Assembly: GCA_938010765.1 (NCBI GenBank) | Contig: CALLVX010000090.1 | Span: forward strand, 1 to 34,730 | Reading direction: 5' to 3' | Source of the DNA: an uncultured Flavobacteriaceae bacterium | GTDB lineage: Bacteria; Bacteroidota; Bacteroidia; Flavobacteriales; Flavobacteriaceae | Length of the DNA stretch: 34,730 bases | Shown: positions 15,192-23,727 of the stretch, one piece after another | Layout: the number at the start of each line of letters is the position of its first letter | Numbering within the stretch: the stretch's first letter is position 1 | Program-made: the position numbers and the translations under genes | Notes under the pieces: generated by a model | Databases searched by the model: none | Seen by the model: the letters and a program-made list of their open reading frames with translations, nothing else | What the model was told of the DNA's origin: nothing

Positions 15192-16679
15192 ATGTATTAT
15201 TTAGGATTAGACATTGGAAGCTCATCAATAAAAGCTGCTTTGGTAGAAATTTCTTCCGGGAAAAGTATTGGTGTTGTTCAGGAGCCCGAAACAGAGATGG
15301 GGATGCACGCGATAAGAAACGGCTGGGCCGAACAAAAGCCTGAAGATTGGTGGAATCACACATGTGCTGCTATCAATAACCTCAAATCCAAATTCAATAT
15401 TTCCAAATCTCAGATTAAGGGAATAGGAATATCCTATCAAATGCACGGGTTGGTAGTAGTAGATGAAGCTGGTAATTCACTTAGGAAATCAATTATTTGG
15501 TGTGATAGTCGGGCAGTTGAGATTGGGAACAATGCTTTTTCTGAAATAGGAGAGGAGAAGTGTAATGCTCACTTATTAAATTCCCCGGCAAACTTTACGG
15601 CATCCAAATTGAAATGGATCAAGGAAAATGAACCTGATATTTATAACAGGATACACAAATTGATGCTTCCTGGCGATTATATTGCCTTTAAATTTTCCAA
15701 TTGTATAAACACTACTATTTCAGGCCTTTCAGAAGGAATATTTTGGGATTTCAAAAATGGTGATATCGCTGATTTCCTTATGGATCACTACGGTATTCCA
15801 ACAGCAATGCTCCCTGATATCGTAGATACATTTGGGTTACAATCCAAGGTTAGCGATCTCGGTGAAAAAGAAAGTGGATTAGCGGCCGGCACCCCTATTC
15901 TTTATAGAGCGGGAGACCAACCAAACAATGCACTTTCATTAAATGTATTTAACCCTGGAGAAGTGGCAGGTACAGGTGGCACTTCTGGGGTGGTGTATGC
16001 AGTAACGGATAGTTTGTCGGTCAAAGAAAGCGCTCGCGTGAATAATTTTGCGCACGTGAACTACGAAAAGAGTAAACCCCCTAGAATAGGGAAACTTTTA
16101 TGTATCAATGGGGCAGGTATTCAGTATAGATGGCTTCTCAATAATTTATCGGTCAATTCCTATGAAGAAATGAACAACTTGGCTTCGGAGATTTCGGTGG
16201 GCTCTGACGGCGTTCGCATGCTTCCTTTCGGAAACGGCTCAGAAAGAATGTTAAACAATAAGGACATCGGTTCTAGATTGGTCAACATCAATCTAAATAA
16301 CCATAGTAAGGCTCATATTTGTAGAGCAGCGCTCGAAGGTATTGCCTTTTCGTTTGTCTACGGAATTGAAATTTTAAAATCTGACGGAATTGAAATCAAA
16401 GTATTAAGAGTAGGAAATGACAATTTGTTCAGGTCCGAGATATTTGCGAATACCATAGCGACCTTAATTGAACACGAGATTGAAATATATAATACGACGG
16501 GGGCGATAGGAGCTGCACGGGCGGCGGGATTGCATGATGGCGATTTTGTGAAGTTTGGGTCTAATATTAAAGACAATGATCATGTGATGACATTTATGCC
16601 ACTTAAAGACAAGGAACCCTACATAAATGCATATCTAAATTGGAAAAAAGAATTGGAATTAATAATCAATAAAAATTAA
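15192..16679 (+). CDS. xylB: Xylulokinase
   Basis: This enzyme phosphorylates D-xylulose with ATP to D-xylulose 5-phosphate in the cytoplasm. The 495-residue product is a normal-length FGGY-family sugar kinase. The N-terminal phosphate-binding motif is YLGLDIGSSSIKAALVE (3-19), and the xylulokinase-like GWAEQKPEDWWNHTCAAI lies near 43-60. The likely catalytic base is Asp242 in YRAGDQPNNALSLNVF, followed by the GEVAGTGGTSGVVYA phosphate-binding region. Adenosine-side elements come near 390-430 (CRAALEGIAFSFVYGIEIL and LRVGNDNLFRSEIFANTIA). It is the first gene of the xylose operon, with xylA 6 bases downstream, which supports xylulose over other FGGY substrates. Confidence 0.95.
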   Translation: MYYLGLDIGSSSIKAALVEISSGKSIGVVQEPETEMGMHAIRNGWAEQKPEDWWNHTCAAINNLKSKFNISKSQIKGIGISYQMHGLVVVDEAGNSLRKSIIWCDSRAVEIGNNAFSEIGEEKCNAHLLNSPANFTASKLKWIKENEPDIYNRIHKLMLPGDYIAFKFSNCINTTISGLSEGIFWDFKNGDIADFLMDHYGIPTAMLPDIVDTFGLQSKVSDLGEKESGLAAGTPILYRAGDQPNNALSLNVFNPGEVAGTGGTSGVVYAVTDSLSVKESARVNNFAHVNYEKSKPPRIGKLLCINGAGIQYRWLLNNLSVNSYEEMNNLASEISVGSDGVRMLPFGNGSERMLNNKDIGSRLVNINLNNHSKAHICRAALEGIAFSFVYGIEILKSDGIEIKVLRVGNDNLFRSEIFANTIATLIEHEIEIYNTTGAIGAARAAGLHDGDFVKFGSNIKDNDHVMTFMPLKDKEPYINAYLNWKKELELIINKN

Positions 16680-16685
16680 AGGATT

Positions 16686-18011
16686 ATGGCACTAATAGGA
16701 GACAAAGAATATTTTAAAGGAATTGGAGAAATAAAATTCGAAGGGAAGGAATCTGATAATCCATTGGCTTTTAAGTACTACAACCCTGATCAACTCGTTG
16801 CAGGTAAATCGATGCGGGATCATTTCAAATTTGCCATCGCCTATTGGCATACCTTCTGTGGTCAAGGATCAGATCCATTTGGTCCAGGAACCCAAAATTT
16901 TGGTTGGGATCAATCTTCTGATCCATATCAAGCAGCAAAGGACAAGGCAGATGCGGCATTTGAGTTCATCACAAAAATGGGGTTCGATTATTTTTGTTTT
17001 CATGACTTTGACCTTATCCAAGAAGGACCAACATTTGCAGAATCGGAAAAAAGATTGGCAGCGATTACCGAGTATATAAAACAAAAAAAAGAAGGGTCGG
17101 GAATTAAATTACTTTGGGGAACGGCCAATTGTTTTTCAAATCCCCGTTACATGAACGGTGCTGCGACCAATCCTGAATTTAACGTACTTGCCAGGGCTGG
17201 TGGTCAAATAAAATTGGCGTTGGATGCGACCATGGCGCTCGATGGTGAAAATTATGTATTTTGGGGAGGTCGCGAAGGGTATATGTCTCTTTTGAATACC
17301 GATATGGGCCGTGAATTAGATCATTTGGGGCAGTTCTTGGCCATGGCGCGGGATTATGCCCGTAACCAGGGATTTAAAGGAACATTCTTCATAGAACCAA
17401 AGCCTATGGAACCCACAAAACATCAGTACGATTTTGATACTGCGACGGCCATAGGGTTTCTACGCGAATACGGTTTGGAGAAAGATTTCAAAATAAACAT
17501 AGAGGTTAATCATGCAACGCTGGCGCAACATACATTTCAACATGAAATGGCCGTGGCTGCAAAAGCTGGTATGCTGGGAAGTTTGGATGCGAATCGGGGA
17601 GATTACCAAAACGGATGGGACACCGATCAATTTCCCAATAGTATTCAGGAAACAACTGAAGCAATGTTAGTATTCCTTAAGGCAGGAGGTTTACAAGGAG
17701 GTGGAGTTAATTTCGATGCGAAAATCAGAAGAAATTCTACTGACATGGAGGATGTTTTTCATGCGCATATCGGGGGAGCCGACACCTTTGCACGTGCATT
17801 ATTAACTGCCGATAAAATTATTTCATCTTCAGATTATGGTAATCTACGCCAAAAGAGGTACAGCTCATTCGATTCCGGAAATGGCAAGGATTTTGAAAAT
17901 GGTAAACTCAATCTTAAAGATCTATATGAACTGGCGCAAAAGAATGGTGAGCTACCCTTAAAAAGTGGTAAACAAGAGCTGTTCGAGAACATTATCAATC
18001 AGCATATATAA
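16686..18011 (+). CDS. xylA: Xylose isomerase
   Basis: This enzyme interconverts D-xylose and D-xylulose. At 441 residues it matches the long class II xylose isomerases. Recognisable elements are YWHTFCGQGSDPFGPGT (about 58-74), the catalytic His106-x-x-Asp109 in YFCFHDFDL, VFWGGREGYMSLLNTDMG (about 184-201) and the metal-binding FIEPKPMEPTKHQYDFDT (about 236-253). IEVNHATLAQHTFQHEM (about 275-291) and the second metal site GSLDANRGDYQNGWDTDQFP (about 299-318) follow. All key residues appear present. It starts 6 bases after xylB, so the two are surely co-transcribed. Confidence 0.98.
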   Translation: MALIGDKEYFKGIGEIKFEGKESDNPLAFKYYNPDQLVAGKSMRDHFKFAIAYWHTFCGQGSDPFGPGTQNFGWDQSSDPYQAAKDKADAAFEFITKMGFDYFCFHDFDLIQEGPTFAESEKRLAAITEYIKQKKEGSGIKLLWGTANCFSNPRYMNGAATNPEFNVLARAGGQIKLALDATMALDGENYVFWGGREGYMSLLNTDMGRELDHLGQFLAMARDYARNQGFKGTFFIEPKPMEPTKHQYDFDTATAIGFLREYGLEKDFKINIEVNHATLAQHTFQHEMAVAAKAGMLGSLDANRGDYQNGWDTDQFPNSIQETTEAMLVFLKAGGLQGGGVNFDAKIRRNSTDMEDVFHAHIGGADTFARALLTADKIISSSDYGNLRQKRYSSFDSGNGKDFENGKLNLKDLYELAQKNGELPLKSGKQELFENIINQHI

Positions 18012-18080
18012 GGCGGGCAAGATCAATTAATGAAAATTGTATTGCAGCGTACAGATTAAGAACCAGTTACATAGCAAAAA

Positions 18081-18737
18081 ATGAAACTATTTATAGATAC
18101 AGCAAATTTAAAAGAGATCAAAGAGGCCCAAGCCCTTGGAGTTTTGGATGGTGTTACAACAAACCCATCTTTAATGGCCAAAGAAGGCATTAATGGTAAA
18201 GACAACATTTTAAAACACTATGTTGACATATGTGACATGGTAGATGGTGATGTATCGGCAGAAGTCATTTCTACAAGTTTTGATGAAATGATCAAAGAAG
18301 GTGAGGAATTAGCCGCTTTGCACCCACAAATTGTTGTGAAACTACCTATGATAGGAGATGGGATAAAAGCATGTAAATATTTTTCGGATAATGGAATAAA
18401 AACTAATGTAACACTGGTATTTTCTGCTGGGCAGGCCTTATTGGCAGCTAAGGCAGGGGCGACCTATGTGTCTCCTTTCTTAGGACGTTTAGATGATATT
18501 GCTACAGATGGTTTACATCTTATTTCTGAAATGAGATTAATTTACGACAACTATGGGTTCAAAACCCAAATATTATCAGCATCTGTTCGTCATACCATGC
18601 ACGTGGTAAACTGTGCCAAATTAGGGTCAGACGTAATGACCGGCCCACTTTCATCTATCGTGGGCTTGCTAAAGCATCCATTAACGGATAGCGGACTGGC
18701 TAAATTCTTGGAAGATGCCAAATCATTTAATTTATAA
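18081..18737 (+). CDS. Transaldolase, small FSA/TalC subfamily
   Basis: This 218-residue protein belongs to the short transaldolase / fructose-6-phosphate aldolase subfamily of class I aldolases. It begins [16 protein letters not shown], then [14 protein letters not shown] (about 23-36). The Schiff-base lysine is Lys87 in [12 protein letters not shown], and [19 protein letters not shown] with SPFLGRLDD follows. Most members of this size are true transaldolases; some are FSA aldolases, and sequence alone does not separate them here. Its place between xylA and the transketolase genes supports the transaldolase role in the non-oxidative pentose phosphate pathway. It is 69 bases behind xylA and 3 bases ahead of the transketolase N-subunit. 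Confidence 0.93.
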   Translation: MKLFIDTANLKEIKEAQALGVLDGVTTNPSLMAKEGINGKDNILKHYVDICDMVDGDVSAEVISTSFDEMIKEGEELAALHPQIVVKLPMIGDGIKACKYFSDNGIKTNVTLVFSAGQALLAAKAGATYVSPFLGRLDDIATDGLHLISEMRLIYDNYGFKTQILSASVRHTMHVVNCAKLGSDVMTGPLSSIVGLLKHPLTDSGLAKFLEDAKSFNL

Positions 18738-18740
18738 TTC

Positions 18741-19583
18741 ATGGGATTAGAGGAGCTAGAGCGGTTGTGTACCCAGGTACGAAGAGATATTTTGAGGATG
18801 GTCCACAAGGTGAATTCCGGTCACCCGGGGGGATCTTTGGGTTGTGCAGAATTTCTTGTAGCACTGTACAATGAAATTATGACTTTAGAAGATGGTTTTG
18901 ATATGGATGGAATAGGAGAAGATTTGTTTTTTCTTTCCAACGGGCATATCTCACCTGTTTTTTACAGTGTTTTGGCGCGTAAGGGATATTTTCCTGTTGA
19001 GGAACTTAATACTTTTAGATTACTGGATTCTCGTTTACAAGGCCATCCTGCCACCCACGAAGGCTTGCCGGGAGTGCGAATTGCATCGGGCTCTTTAGGA
19101 CAAGGAATGTCTGTGGCACTAGGTGCCGCGCAGGCTAAAAAACTGAACAAGGACCAGCGTTTGGTATTTTCCTTGCACGGAGATGGAGAACTACAAGAGG
19201 GACAGAATTGGGAAGCCATTATGTATGCTGCTGGTAAAAAGGTAGATAACCTTATCTCCACAGTAGACGTAAATGGCAAACAGATTGACGGTGCAACCGA
19301 TGAAGTGCTCCCTATGGGCAGTATAAAAGCCAAATTTGAGGCATTTGGATGGGACATTCTTGAAATTGACAAAGGGAATGACTTGGAGGCCATCGTATCT
19401 GGAATGAAAGAAGCCATCAGAAGAACGGGCAAAGGAAAACCCGTTTGCGTTTTATTAAAAACCGAAATGGGAAATGGCGTAGATTATATGATGCATACTC
19501 ATGCTTGGCATGGTAAAGCACCTAGTGACGAACAATTGGAAAATGCCCTTGCTCAAAACCCCGAAACTTTAGGGGATTACTAA
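18741..19583 (+). CDS. Transketolase N-terminal subunit
   Basis: This is the thiamine-diphosphate-binding half of a two-subunit transketolase, which moves two-carbon units between pentose phosphates. The 280-residue product shows VNSGHPGGSLGCAEFLVALY (about 23-42), RLQGHPATHEGLPGVRIASG near 94-113 and the ThDP motif GDGELQEGQNWEAIMYA (about 150-166) running into NLISTVDVNGKQIDG. It ends with MHTHAWHGKAPSDEQ. The start follows the transaldolase stop by 3 bases and the stop precedes the C-subunit by 21 bases. Both junctions look designed, so this is a split enzyme rather than a broken gene. Confidence 0.95.
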   Translation: MGLEELERLCTQVRRDILRMVHKVNSGHPGGSLGCAEFLVALYNEIMTLEDGFDMDGIGEDLFFLSNGHISPVFYSVLARKGYFPVEELNTFRLLDSRLQGHPATHEGLPGVRIASGSLGQGMSVALGAAQAKKLNKDQRLVFSLHGDGELQEGQNWEAIMYAAGKKVDNLISTVDVNGKQIDGATDEVLPMGSIKAKFEAFGWDILEIDKGNDLEAIVSGMKEAIRRTGKGKPVCVLLKTEMGNGVDYMMHTHAWHGKAPSDEQLENALAQNPETLGDY

Positions 19584-19604
19584 ATCAGTTCAGAAGACAA
19601 AAGG

Positions 19605-20558
19605 ATGAAGAAATACACCTATACCGAGAAAAAAGATACAAGAAGTGGTTTTGGAGATGGCTTAACAGCGCTTGGCAGGGCCAATCCGAATGTGGTAGCG
19701 CTCTGTGCCGATTTGGTGGGGTCTCTTAAAATGCAGAATTTCATCGATGAAAACCCCGAGCGGTTCTTCCAAATTGGAATCGCCGAGGCGAACATGATAG
19801 GAATCGCCGCCGGATTGACCATTGGAGGTAAAATTCCGTTTACAGGCACTTTTGCCAATTTCTCTACAGGAAGAGTGTATGACCAAATACGCCAATCTAT
19901 AGCTTATTCCGGTAAAAACGTGAAGATATGTGCATCACATGCAGGAGTAACTTTAGGGGAAGATGGCGCTACGCATCAAATCTTGGAAGACATTGGAATG
20001 ATGAAAATGCTGCCGGGCATGGTGGTTATCAACCCATGCGATTATAACCAGACCAAGGCGGCAACTCTTGCTATTGCAGATTACGATGGCCCTGTTTACC
20101 TTAGATTTGGCAGACCCGTGGTGCCTATCTTTACCCCGGCGAATCAAAAATTCGAGATAGGAAAAGCCGTAATGCTCAATGAGGGTACGGATGTCACCAT
20201 TATTGCTACAGGGCATTTAGTTTGGGAGGCTATACAGGCTGGCGAAGAGTTGGAAAAACAAGGTATTTCGGCTGAGATTATCAATGTGCACACTATAAAA
20301 CCGTTAGATGAAGAAGCAATATTAAAATCTGTTGCCAAAACACGTTGCGTAGTAAGCTGTGAAGAGCACAATTATTTAGGAGGTTTGGGTGAAAGTATTG
20401 CGAGAGTATTAGCAAAGAATAATCCAACCCCAATGGAATTTGTAGCCACAAATGATACATTTGGGGAAAGTGGAACTCCTGAAAAGCTTATGGAAAAGTA
20501 CGGATTAAGTAGTACCGCCGTAGTTGATGCCGTAAAGCGAGTACTCGATAAAAAATAG
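19605..20558 (+). CDS. Transketolase C-terminal subunit
   Basis: This partner half carries the pyrimidine-binding and C-terminal domains (317 residues). Features include SGFGDGLTALGRANPNVVAL near 14-33, FFQIGIAEANMIGIAAGLTI (about 54-73) with the glutamate that activates ThDP, and the SHAGVTLGEDGATHQILEDI segment (about 111-130). The C-terminal domain carries DVTIIATGHLVWEAIQAGEE and CVVSCEEHNYLGGLGESIAR. It must pair with the preceding N-subunit to be active. It is the last enzyme gene of the operon; the LacI regulator follows after 143 bases. Confidence 0.95.
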   Translation: MKKYTYTEKKDTRSGFGDGLTALGRANPNVVALCADLVGSLKMQNFIDENPERFFQIGIAEANMIGIAAGLTIGGKIPFTGTFANFSTGRVYDQIRQSIAYSGKNVKICASHAGVTLGEDGATHQILEDIGMMKMLPGMVVINPCDYNQTKAATLAIADYDGPVYLRFGRPVVPIFTPANQKFEIGKAVMLNEGTDVTIIATGHLVWEAIQAGEELEKQGISAEIINVHTIKPLDEEAILKSVAKTRCVVSCEEHNYLGGLGESIARVLAKNNPTPMEFVATNDTFGESGTPEKLMEKYGLSSTAVVDAVKRVLDKK

Positions 20559-20701
20559 CGTACCTTTTATGTCGTTATTGCAATTTCAAGAATAAAGGGA
20601 AAACAGAGCAGCGTAGACCCTTTAGTAATGAAAAAGTAGTGCTATTAAGGCAAGAAAGAAGTTGGAAATCCATTTTCCTTTCGAATTCTAATAAAAATGA
20701 C

Positions 20702-21724
20702 ATGTCAAAACTTACATTAAAAGAAATGGCTGCCCATTTTAAAGTTTCAGTGTCAACTGTATCTAAGGCAATTCATGATAGTTATGAAATAAGTGAGGAG
20801 TTAAAGGCCAAAATTCAAAAATTTGCTAAAGAAAACCACTATAGACCCAACAAGGTGGCTTTGAATTTATTAAATCGCAGCACTAAGTCTATTGGTGTTG
20901 TGATTCCTAATATTCTTAATTATTTTTTTGTTCAAGTTTTATTCGGAATAGAAAAAGTGGCCAATGATAGAGGGTATAGCATTATTAGCTGTATCAGTAA
21001 CCACTCGCTTGAAAAAGAAGTAATTACTTTGGAGTTGTTAAATAGTGGCTCTGTAGACGGACTCATACTTTCATCTGTTTTCACAGAATCGCAGATTGAG
21101 AAACACGCAGAACACATTAAAGAATTATTAGGCGAGCAAATACCACTGGTTCTATTCGATAGGGTTACTGAACTAATTGATTGTGATAAGGTAATTGTAG
21201 ATGATTTTGAAGCGGGCTATAAAGCCGCTAAATATTTGGTGGATACGGGTTGCAAGACCATTGCCGTAGTTACTCCGATGAAAAATACCCAAATTGGAAG
21301 ATTGCGAATAGAAGGATATAAAAAAGCACTAAAAGAGAGAGACTTGCCGTTTGATGATACATTGATTTTATCCATTGGTAAAAAAGATGATCTAGAATTT
21401 TTGCTGTCTTTTATTTTAAATAGTAAAAAGATCGATGGTATAATGGCTTTAGATGAGATTACGGCAGTTAAAGTCATGAGTATTGCAAAGTCGAGAGGGT
21501 ATCATGTGCCAAACGATATTGCTATTATCGGATTCACAAATGGGCAGCTCTCAAAATATGTTACTCCTGCATTAACAATTGTAAGTCAGCATGGAGCATA
21601 CATTGGTGAAACTTGCGCCAATTTGCTTATTGATCGAATCGAGAATAAAAATGCGCCAAAACCTTTTGAAACCAAGGTTGTTAAAACTAGCTTGATCGTA
21701 AGGGATTCGACTAAAAAACAATAA
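20702..21724 (+). CDS. LacI family transcriptional regulator, probable xylose regulator
   Basis: This is a 340-residue LacI/GalR-type repressor. The DNA-binding helix-turn-helix and hinge are at the start (LTLKEMAAHFKVSVSTVSKA, 4-23, then NHYRPNKVALNLLNRSTKSI, about 45-64). A periplasmic-binding-protein-like sensor domain follows (IGVVIPNILNYFFVQVLFGI, about 64-83; LVLFDRVTELIDCDKVIVDD; DIAIIGFTNGQLSKYVTPAL). ATG 20702 is chosen because it places the HTH at the N-terminus; an upstream in-frame ATG at 20639 would add 21 residues not expected in the family. Its place right after the transketolase genes suggests it governs the xyl operon, with xylose or a derivative as inducer (inference). TACCTTTT (20561-20568) may give it a separate weak promoter. 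Confidence 0.92.
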   Translation: MSKLTLKEMAAHFKVSVSTVSKAIHDSYEISEELKAKIQKFAKENHYRPNKVALNLLNRSTKSIGVVIPNILNYFFVQVLFGIEKVANDRGYSIISCISNHSLEKEVITLELLNSGSVDGLILSSVFTESQIEKHAEHIKELLGEQIPLVLFDRVTELIDCDKVIVDDFEAGYKAAKYLVDTGCKTIAVVTPMKNTQIGRLRIEGYKKALKERDLPFDDTLILSIGKKDDLEFLLSFILNSKKIDGIMALDEITAVKVMSIAKSRGYHVPNDIAIIGFTNGQLSKYVTPALTIVSQHGAYIGETCANLLIDRIENKNAPKPFETKVVKTSLIVRDSTKKQ

Positions 21725-22004
21725 AAGGTTTTGATAGATGTAGGATGGCGCTGAAAGAACTAAATAAAAACAAATTTCGCAGACAATAATAGGTCGCCCC
21801 AATATGGAATGATGAAAGATAAATAAAACCTTTTCCAAAGAGTAATTTCAAAAACCTTATGGATCTTTTGAAATTAAAACGGCTAAGTCTTCAAAACGGG
21901 TAAGTCTTCAAATACAACTCAGGGTATTGTATTCATAATCAAAATTAGATTAGTCGAGTAGAATGTAAAAAATGGATTTTGTTGTACGGATTGAAAAGTA
22001 AAAA
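21725..22004. other. Intergenic region with a 17-bp tandem duplication
   Basis: No gene is visible. A 17-bp unit (AAACGGSTAAGTCTTCA) occurs twice in tandem at 21877-21893 and 21894-21910 with one C/G difference. The rest is AT-rich spacer up to the tRNA terminator. Confidence 0.6.
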
Positions 22005-22024
22005 GCCTCCGATTTTTCGGAGGC
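22005..22024 (-). terminator. Terminator of the tRNA-Arg gene
   Basis: GCCTCCGA (22005-22012) pairs with TCGGAGGC (22017-22024) around a TTTT loop. Read on the minus strand, the hairpin is followed by a T-tract (plus-strand A-run 22000-22004), ending the tRNA transcript; a short T-run on the other side makes it weakly bidirectional. Confidence 0.85.
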
Positions 22025-22039
22025 CCTGTTTTTACTATG

Positions 22040-22113
<74 letters not shown>

Positions 22114-22130
22114 TTATTTTAAAGGAGCGG

Positions 22131-22160
22131 CAAAGTTACTAAAAATTATGGATTTCGAAA
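22131..22160 (-). promoter_or_regulatory. Promoter of the tRNA-Arg gene
   Basis: On the minus strand, TAACTTTG (plus 22131-22138) matches TAnnTTTG exactly, and TTTC (plus 22157-22160) sits 18 bases upstream as a near-consensus -33 element. The predicted start is about a dozen bases ahead of the tRNA 5' end at 22113. Confidence 0.65.
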
Positions 22161-22506
22161 GGAAAAATAAATGCCTCTGATTTGGGTACCTTATACCCCT
22201 CTTAATCTAGAAAAATAAGAACTTTTTTAACTAAATATCGCGAACTAAATAGTGCGGATTCAGATATTGAATACAAGCAGTTAAAGGCCTGTAAAGGTTT
22301 AATGAGTATTCTAGGAATCTGATGTTTTTTTTTTGGACTAAACAACAATTTAAGGGGGCAAAAGAACAATTGAGCGGTCTACATTTTGTAGGATAATTGA
22401 TTTCTGACCAAAGTTTTCTGCACTTTAACGAAAATAACGGTAATTTAATGACACTTATAGAAACAAGTGTTAATTTCGATTTTAGAACACTATACCATAA
22501 TTTAAA
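22161..22506. other. Leader region of the polysaccharide locus
   Basis: No gene is seen. The AT-rich stretch holds CTACATTTTGTAG (22379-22391), which contains both a small dyad and a near -7 element (TACATTTT). A spaced inverted repeat AGTGTT/AACACT (22466-22471 and 22486-22491) lies just ahead of the first locus gene. These are candidate control sites for the locus only. Confidence 0.35.
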
Positions 22507-23640
22507 ATGCCAAGTTTAGAAACCCTTTGGGACACTCTATCAGGTATCAATGCGCTTTGTTTTTTTGGATTTTTCCTCGCATTCTGTATCTCCGTTAGAA
22601 CGTACCCCGTAATTATTTATTTAAGTAAGAAAAAAAACTTAATGGACAGCCCCGAAGATCGGAGTTCCCATAGTTTTAAAACCCCCACTCTCGGTGGCGT
22701 AGGTATTTTCATTACGTTTTCCGTTACCTTGATTTTGATGGGTATTTTCGCCGATTTATCGCAAAAAGACCTCATAAGACTACTTTCGATATTAGGAGGT
22801 GTAATTATTTTACTTTTCTTAGGAATCAAGGATGACTTAATTGAACTTTCTCCCAAGAAGAAGATGATGGGACAGCTGTTATCTTCCCTGATAGTTGTAT
22901 TGATGACAGATGCCAAGCTCGAAGGATTGTTTGGCTTATTTGGCTTTGGTGAAATACCTTATTTTGTTTCGGTTGTTTTAACGATCCTAATTTTTATATT
23001 CGTCATCAATGCTTTTAATCTTATCGATGGCATTGATGGTTTAGCTGGCTCAGTAAGTGTTTTGGCAAGTACTGTTTTTGGCGTCTTCTTTGTTATGAAC
23101 GGGGATATTCTCATGGCTTTGGTCTCTAGTATTATTGTCGGAGGGCTAATCGGGTTTTTACGATTTAACCTTTCGGAAGACCGAAAGCTGTTCATGGGCG
23201 ATAGCGGCTCTATGTTTGTTGGCTTTCTCTTGGCGTACCAGGCGATCGGGTTTTTAGGCATGCATGAGGCAAGTGAACCTTCGTTCCTGGTGCCACATCC
23301 TTTAATACTGGTTTTAGCGGTCTTATTATATCCGCTTTTAGATACCTGCAGGGTTTTTGTTATACGCATATTGCAGGGTAAGAGCCCATTTAGTGCGGAT
23401 AAAAAACACATTCACCATAGACTTATATATCTAGGGTTTTCACATAGGCAGGCCACTGCGATTATTGTTTTCACCAATCTTCTGATTACCGCGTCTACAT
23501 TTTTAATGGGCGGTATGTATTTACATGTACAATTGTACATTGTAGCAATCGTATTTCCGATTGTAGTATTAACTCCATTTTTACTTGATTTAAGGCAGGG
23601 TAAGATTACCTTTGTCGGTCCCAGGTTGTTCAAATCGTAG
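22507..23640 (+). CDS. Undecaprenyl-phosphate GlcNAc-1-phosphate transferase (WecA/TagO type)
   Basis: This polytopic enzyme starts polysaccharide assembly by moving an N-acetylhexosamine-1-phosphate from its UDP-sugar to undecaprenyl phosphate. The 377-residue protein has about ten transmembrane helices and the MraY/WecA cytoplasmic motifs: MDSPEDRSSHSFKTPTLGGV (about 46-65), LGIKDDLIELSPKKKMMGQ (about 105-123), NAFNLIDGIDGLAG (about 168-181), LFMGDSGSMFVGFLLA (about 233-248) and the His motif KKHIHHRLIYLGFSHRQAT (about 300-318). The exact sugar (GlcNAc or another HexNAc) is not certain. It is the first gene of the surface polysaccharide locus, and the downstream WecG/TagA-like gene fits a HexNAc-PP-undecaprenol primer. 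Confidence 0.93.
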   Translation: MPSLETLWDTLSGINALCFFGFFLAFCISVRTYPVIIYLSKKKNLMDSPEDRSSHSFKTPTLGGVGIFITFSVTLILMGIFADLSQKDLIRLLSILGGVIILLFLGIKDDLIELSPKKKMMGQLLSSLIVVLMTDAKLEGLFGLFGFGEIPYFVSVVLTILIFIFVINAFNLIDGIDGLAGSVSVLASTVFGVFFVMNGDILMALVSSIIVGGLIGFLRFNLSEDRKLFMGDSGSMFVGFLLAYQAIGFLGMHEASEPSFLVPHPLILVLAVLLYPLLDTCRVFVIRILQGKSPFSADKKHIHHRLIYLGFSHRQATAIIVFTNLLITASTFLMGGMYLHVQLYIVAIVFPIVVLTPFLLDLRQGKITFVGPRLFKS

Positions 23641-23727
23641 TCCCTATTTTAGACGCAATATTAAATTAGATGGCGTGCGCCGTTTTATTACTTAAAATGG
23701 GCATTAATTTTTAGTGAATTTTATAAA

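Noticed and set aside
18741..20558. Transketolase halves as a frameshifted single gene
   Set aside because: The first half has a normal end, the second its own ATG, and they are 21 bases apart; two-subunit transketolases are known.
23665..23690. GGCGTGCGCC hairpin as a terminator between the first two polysaccharide genes
   Set aside because: The loop is only two bases and the following T-run is short; it would wrongly split a co-linear locus.
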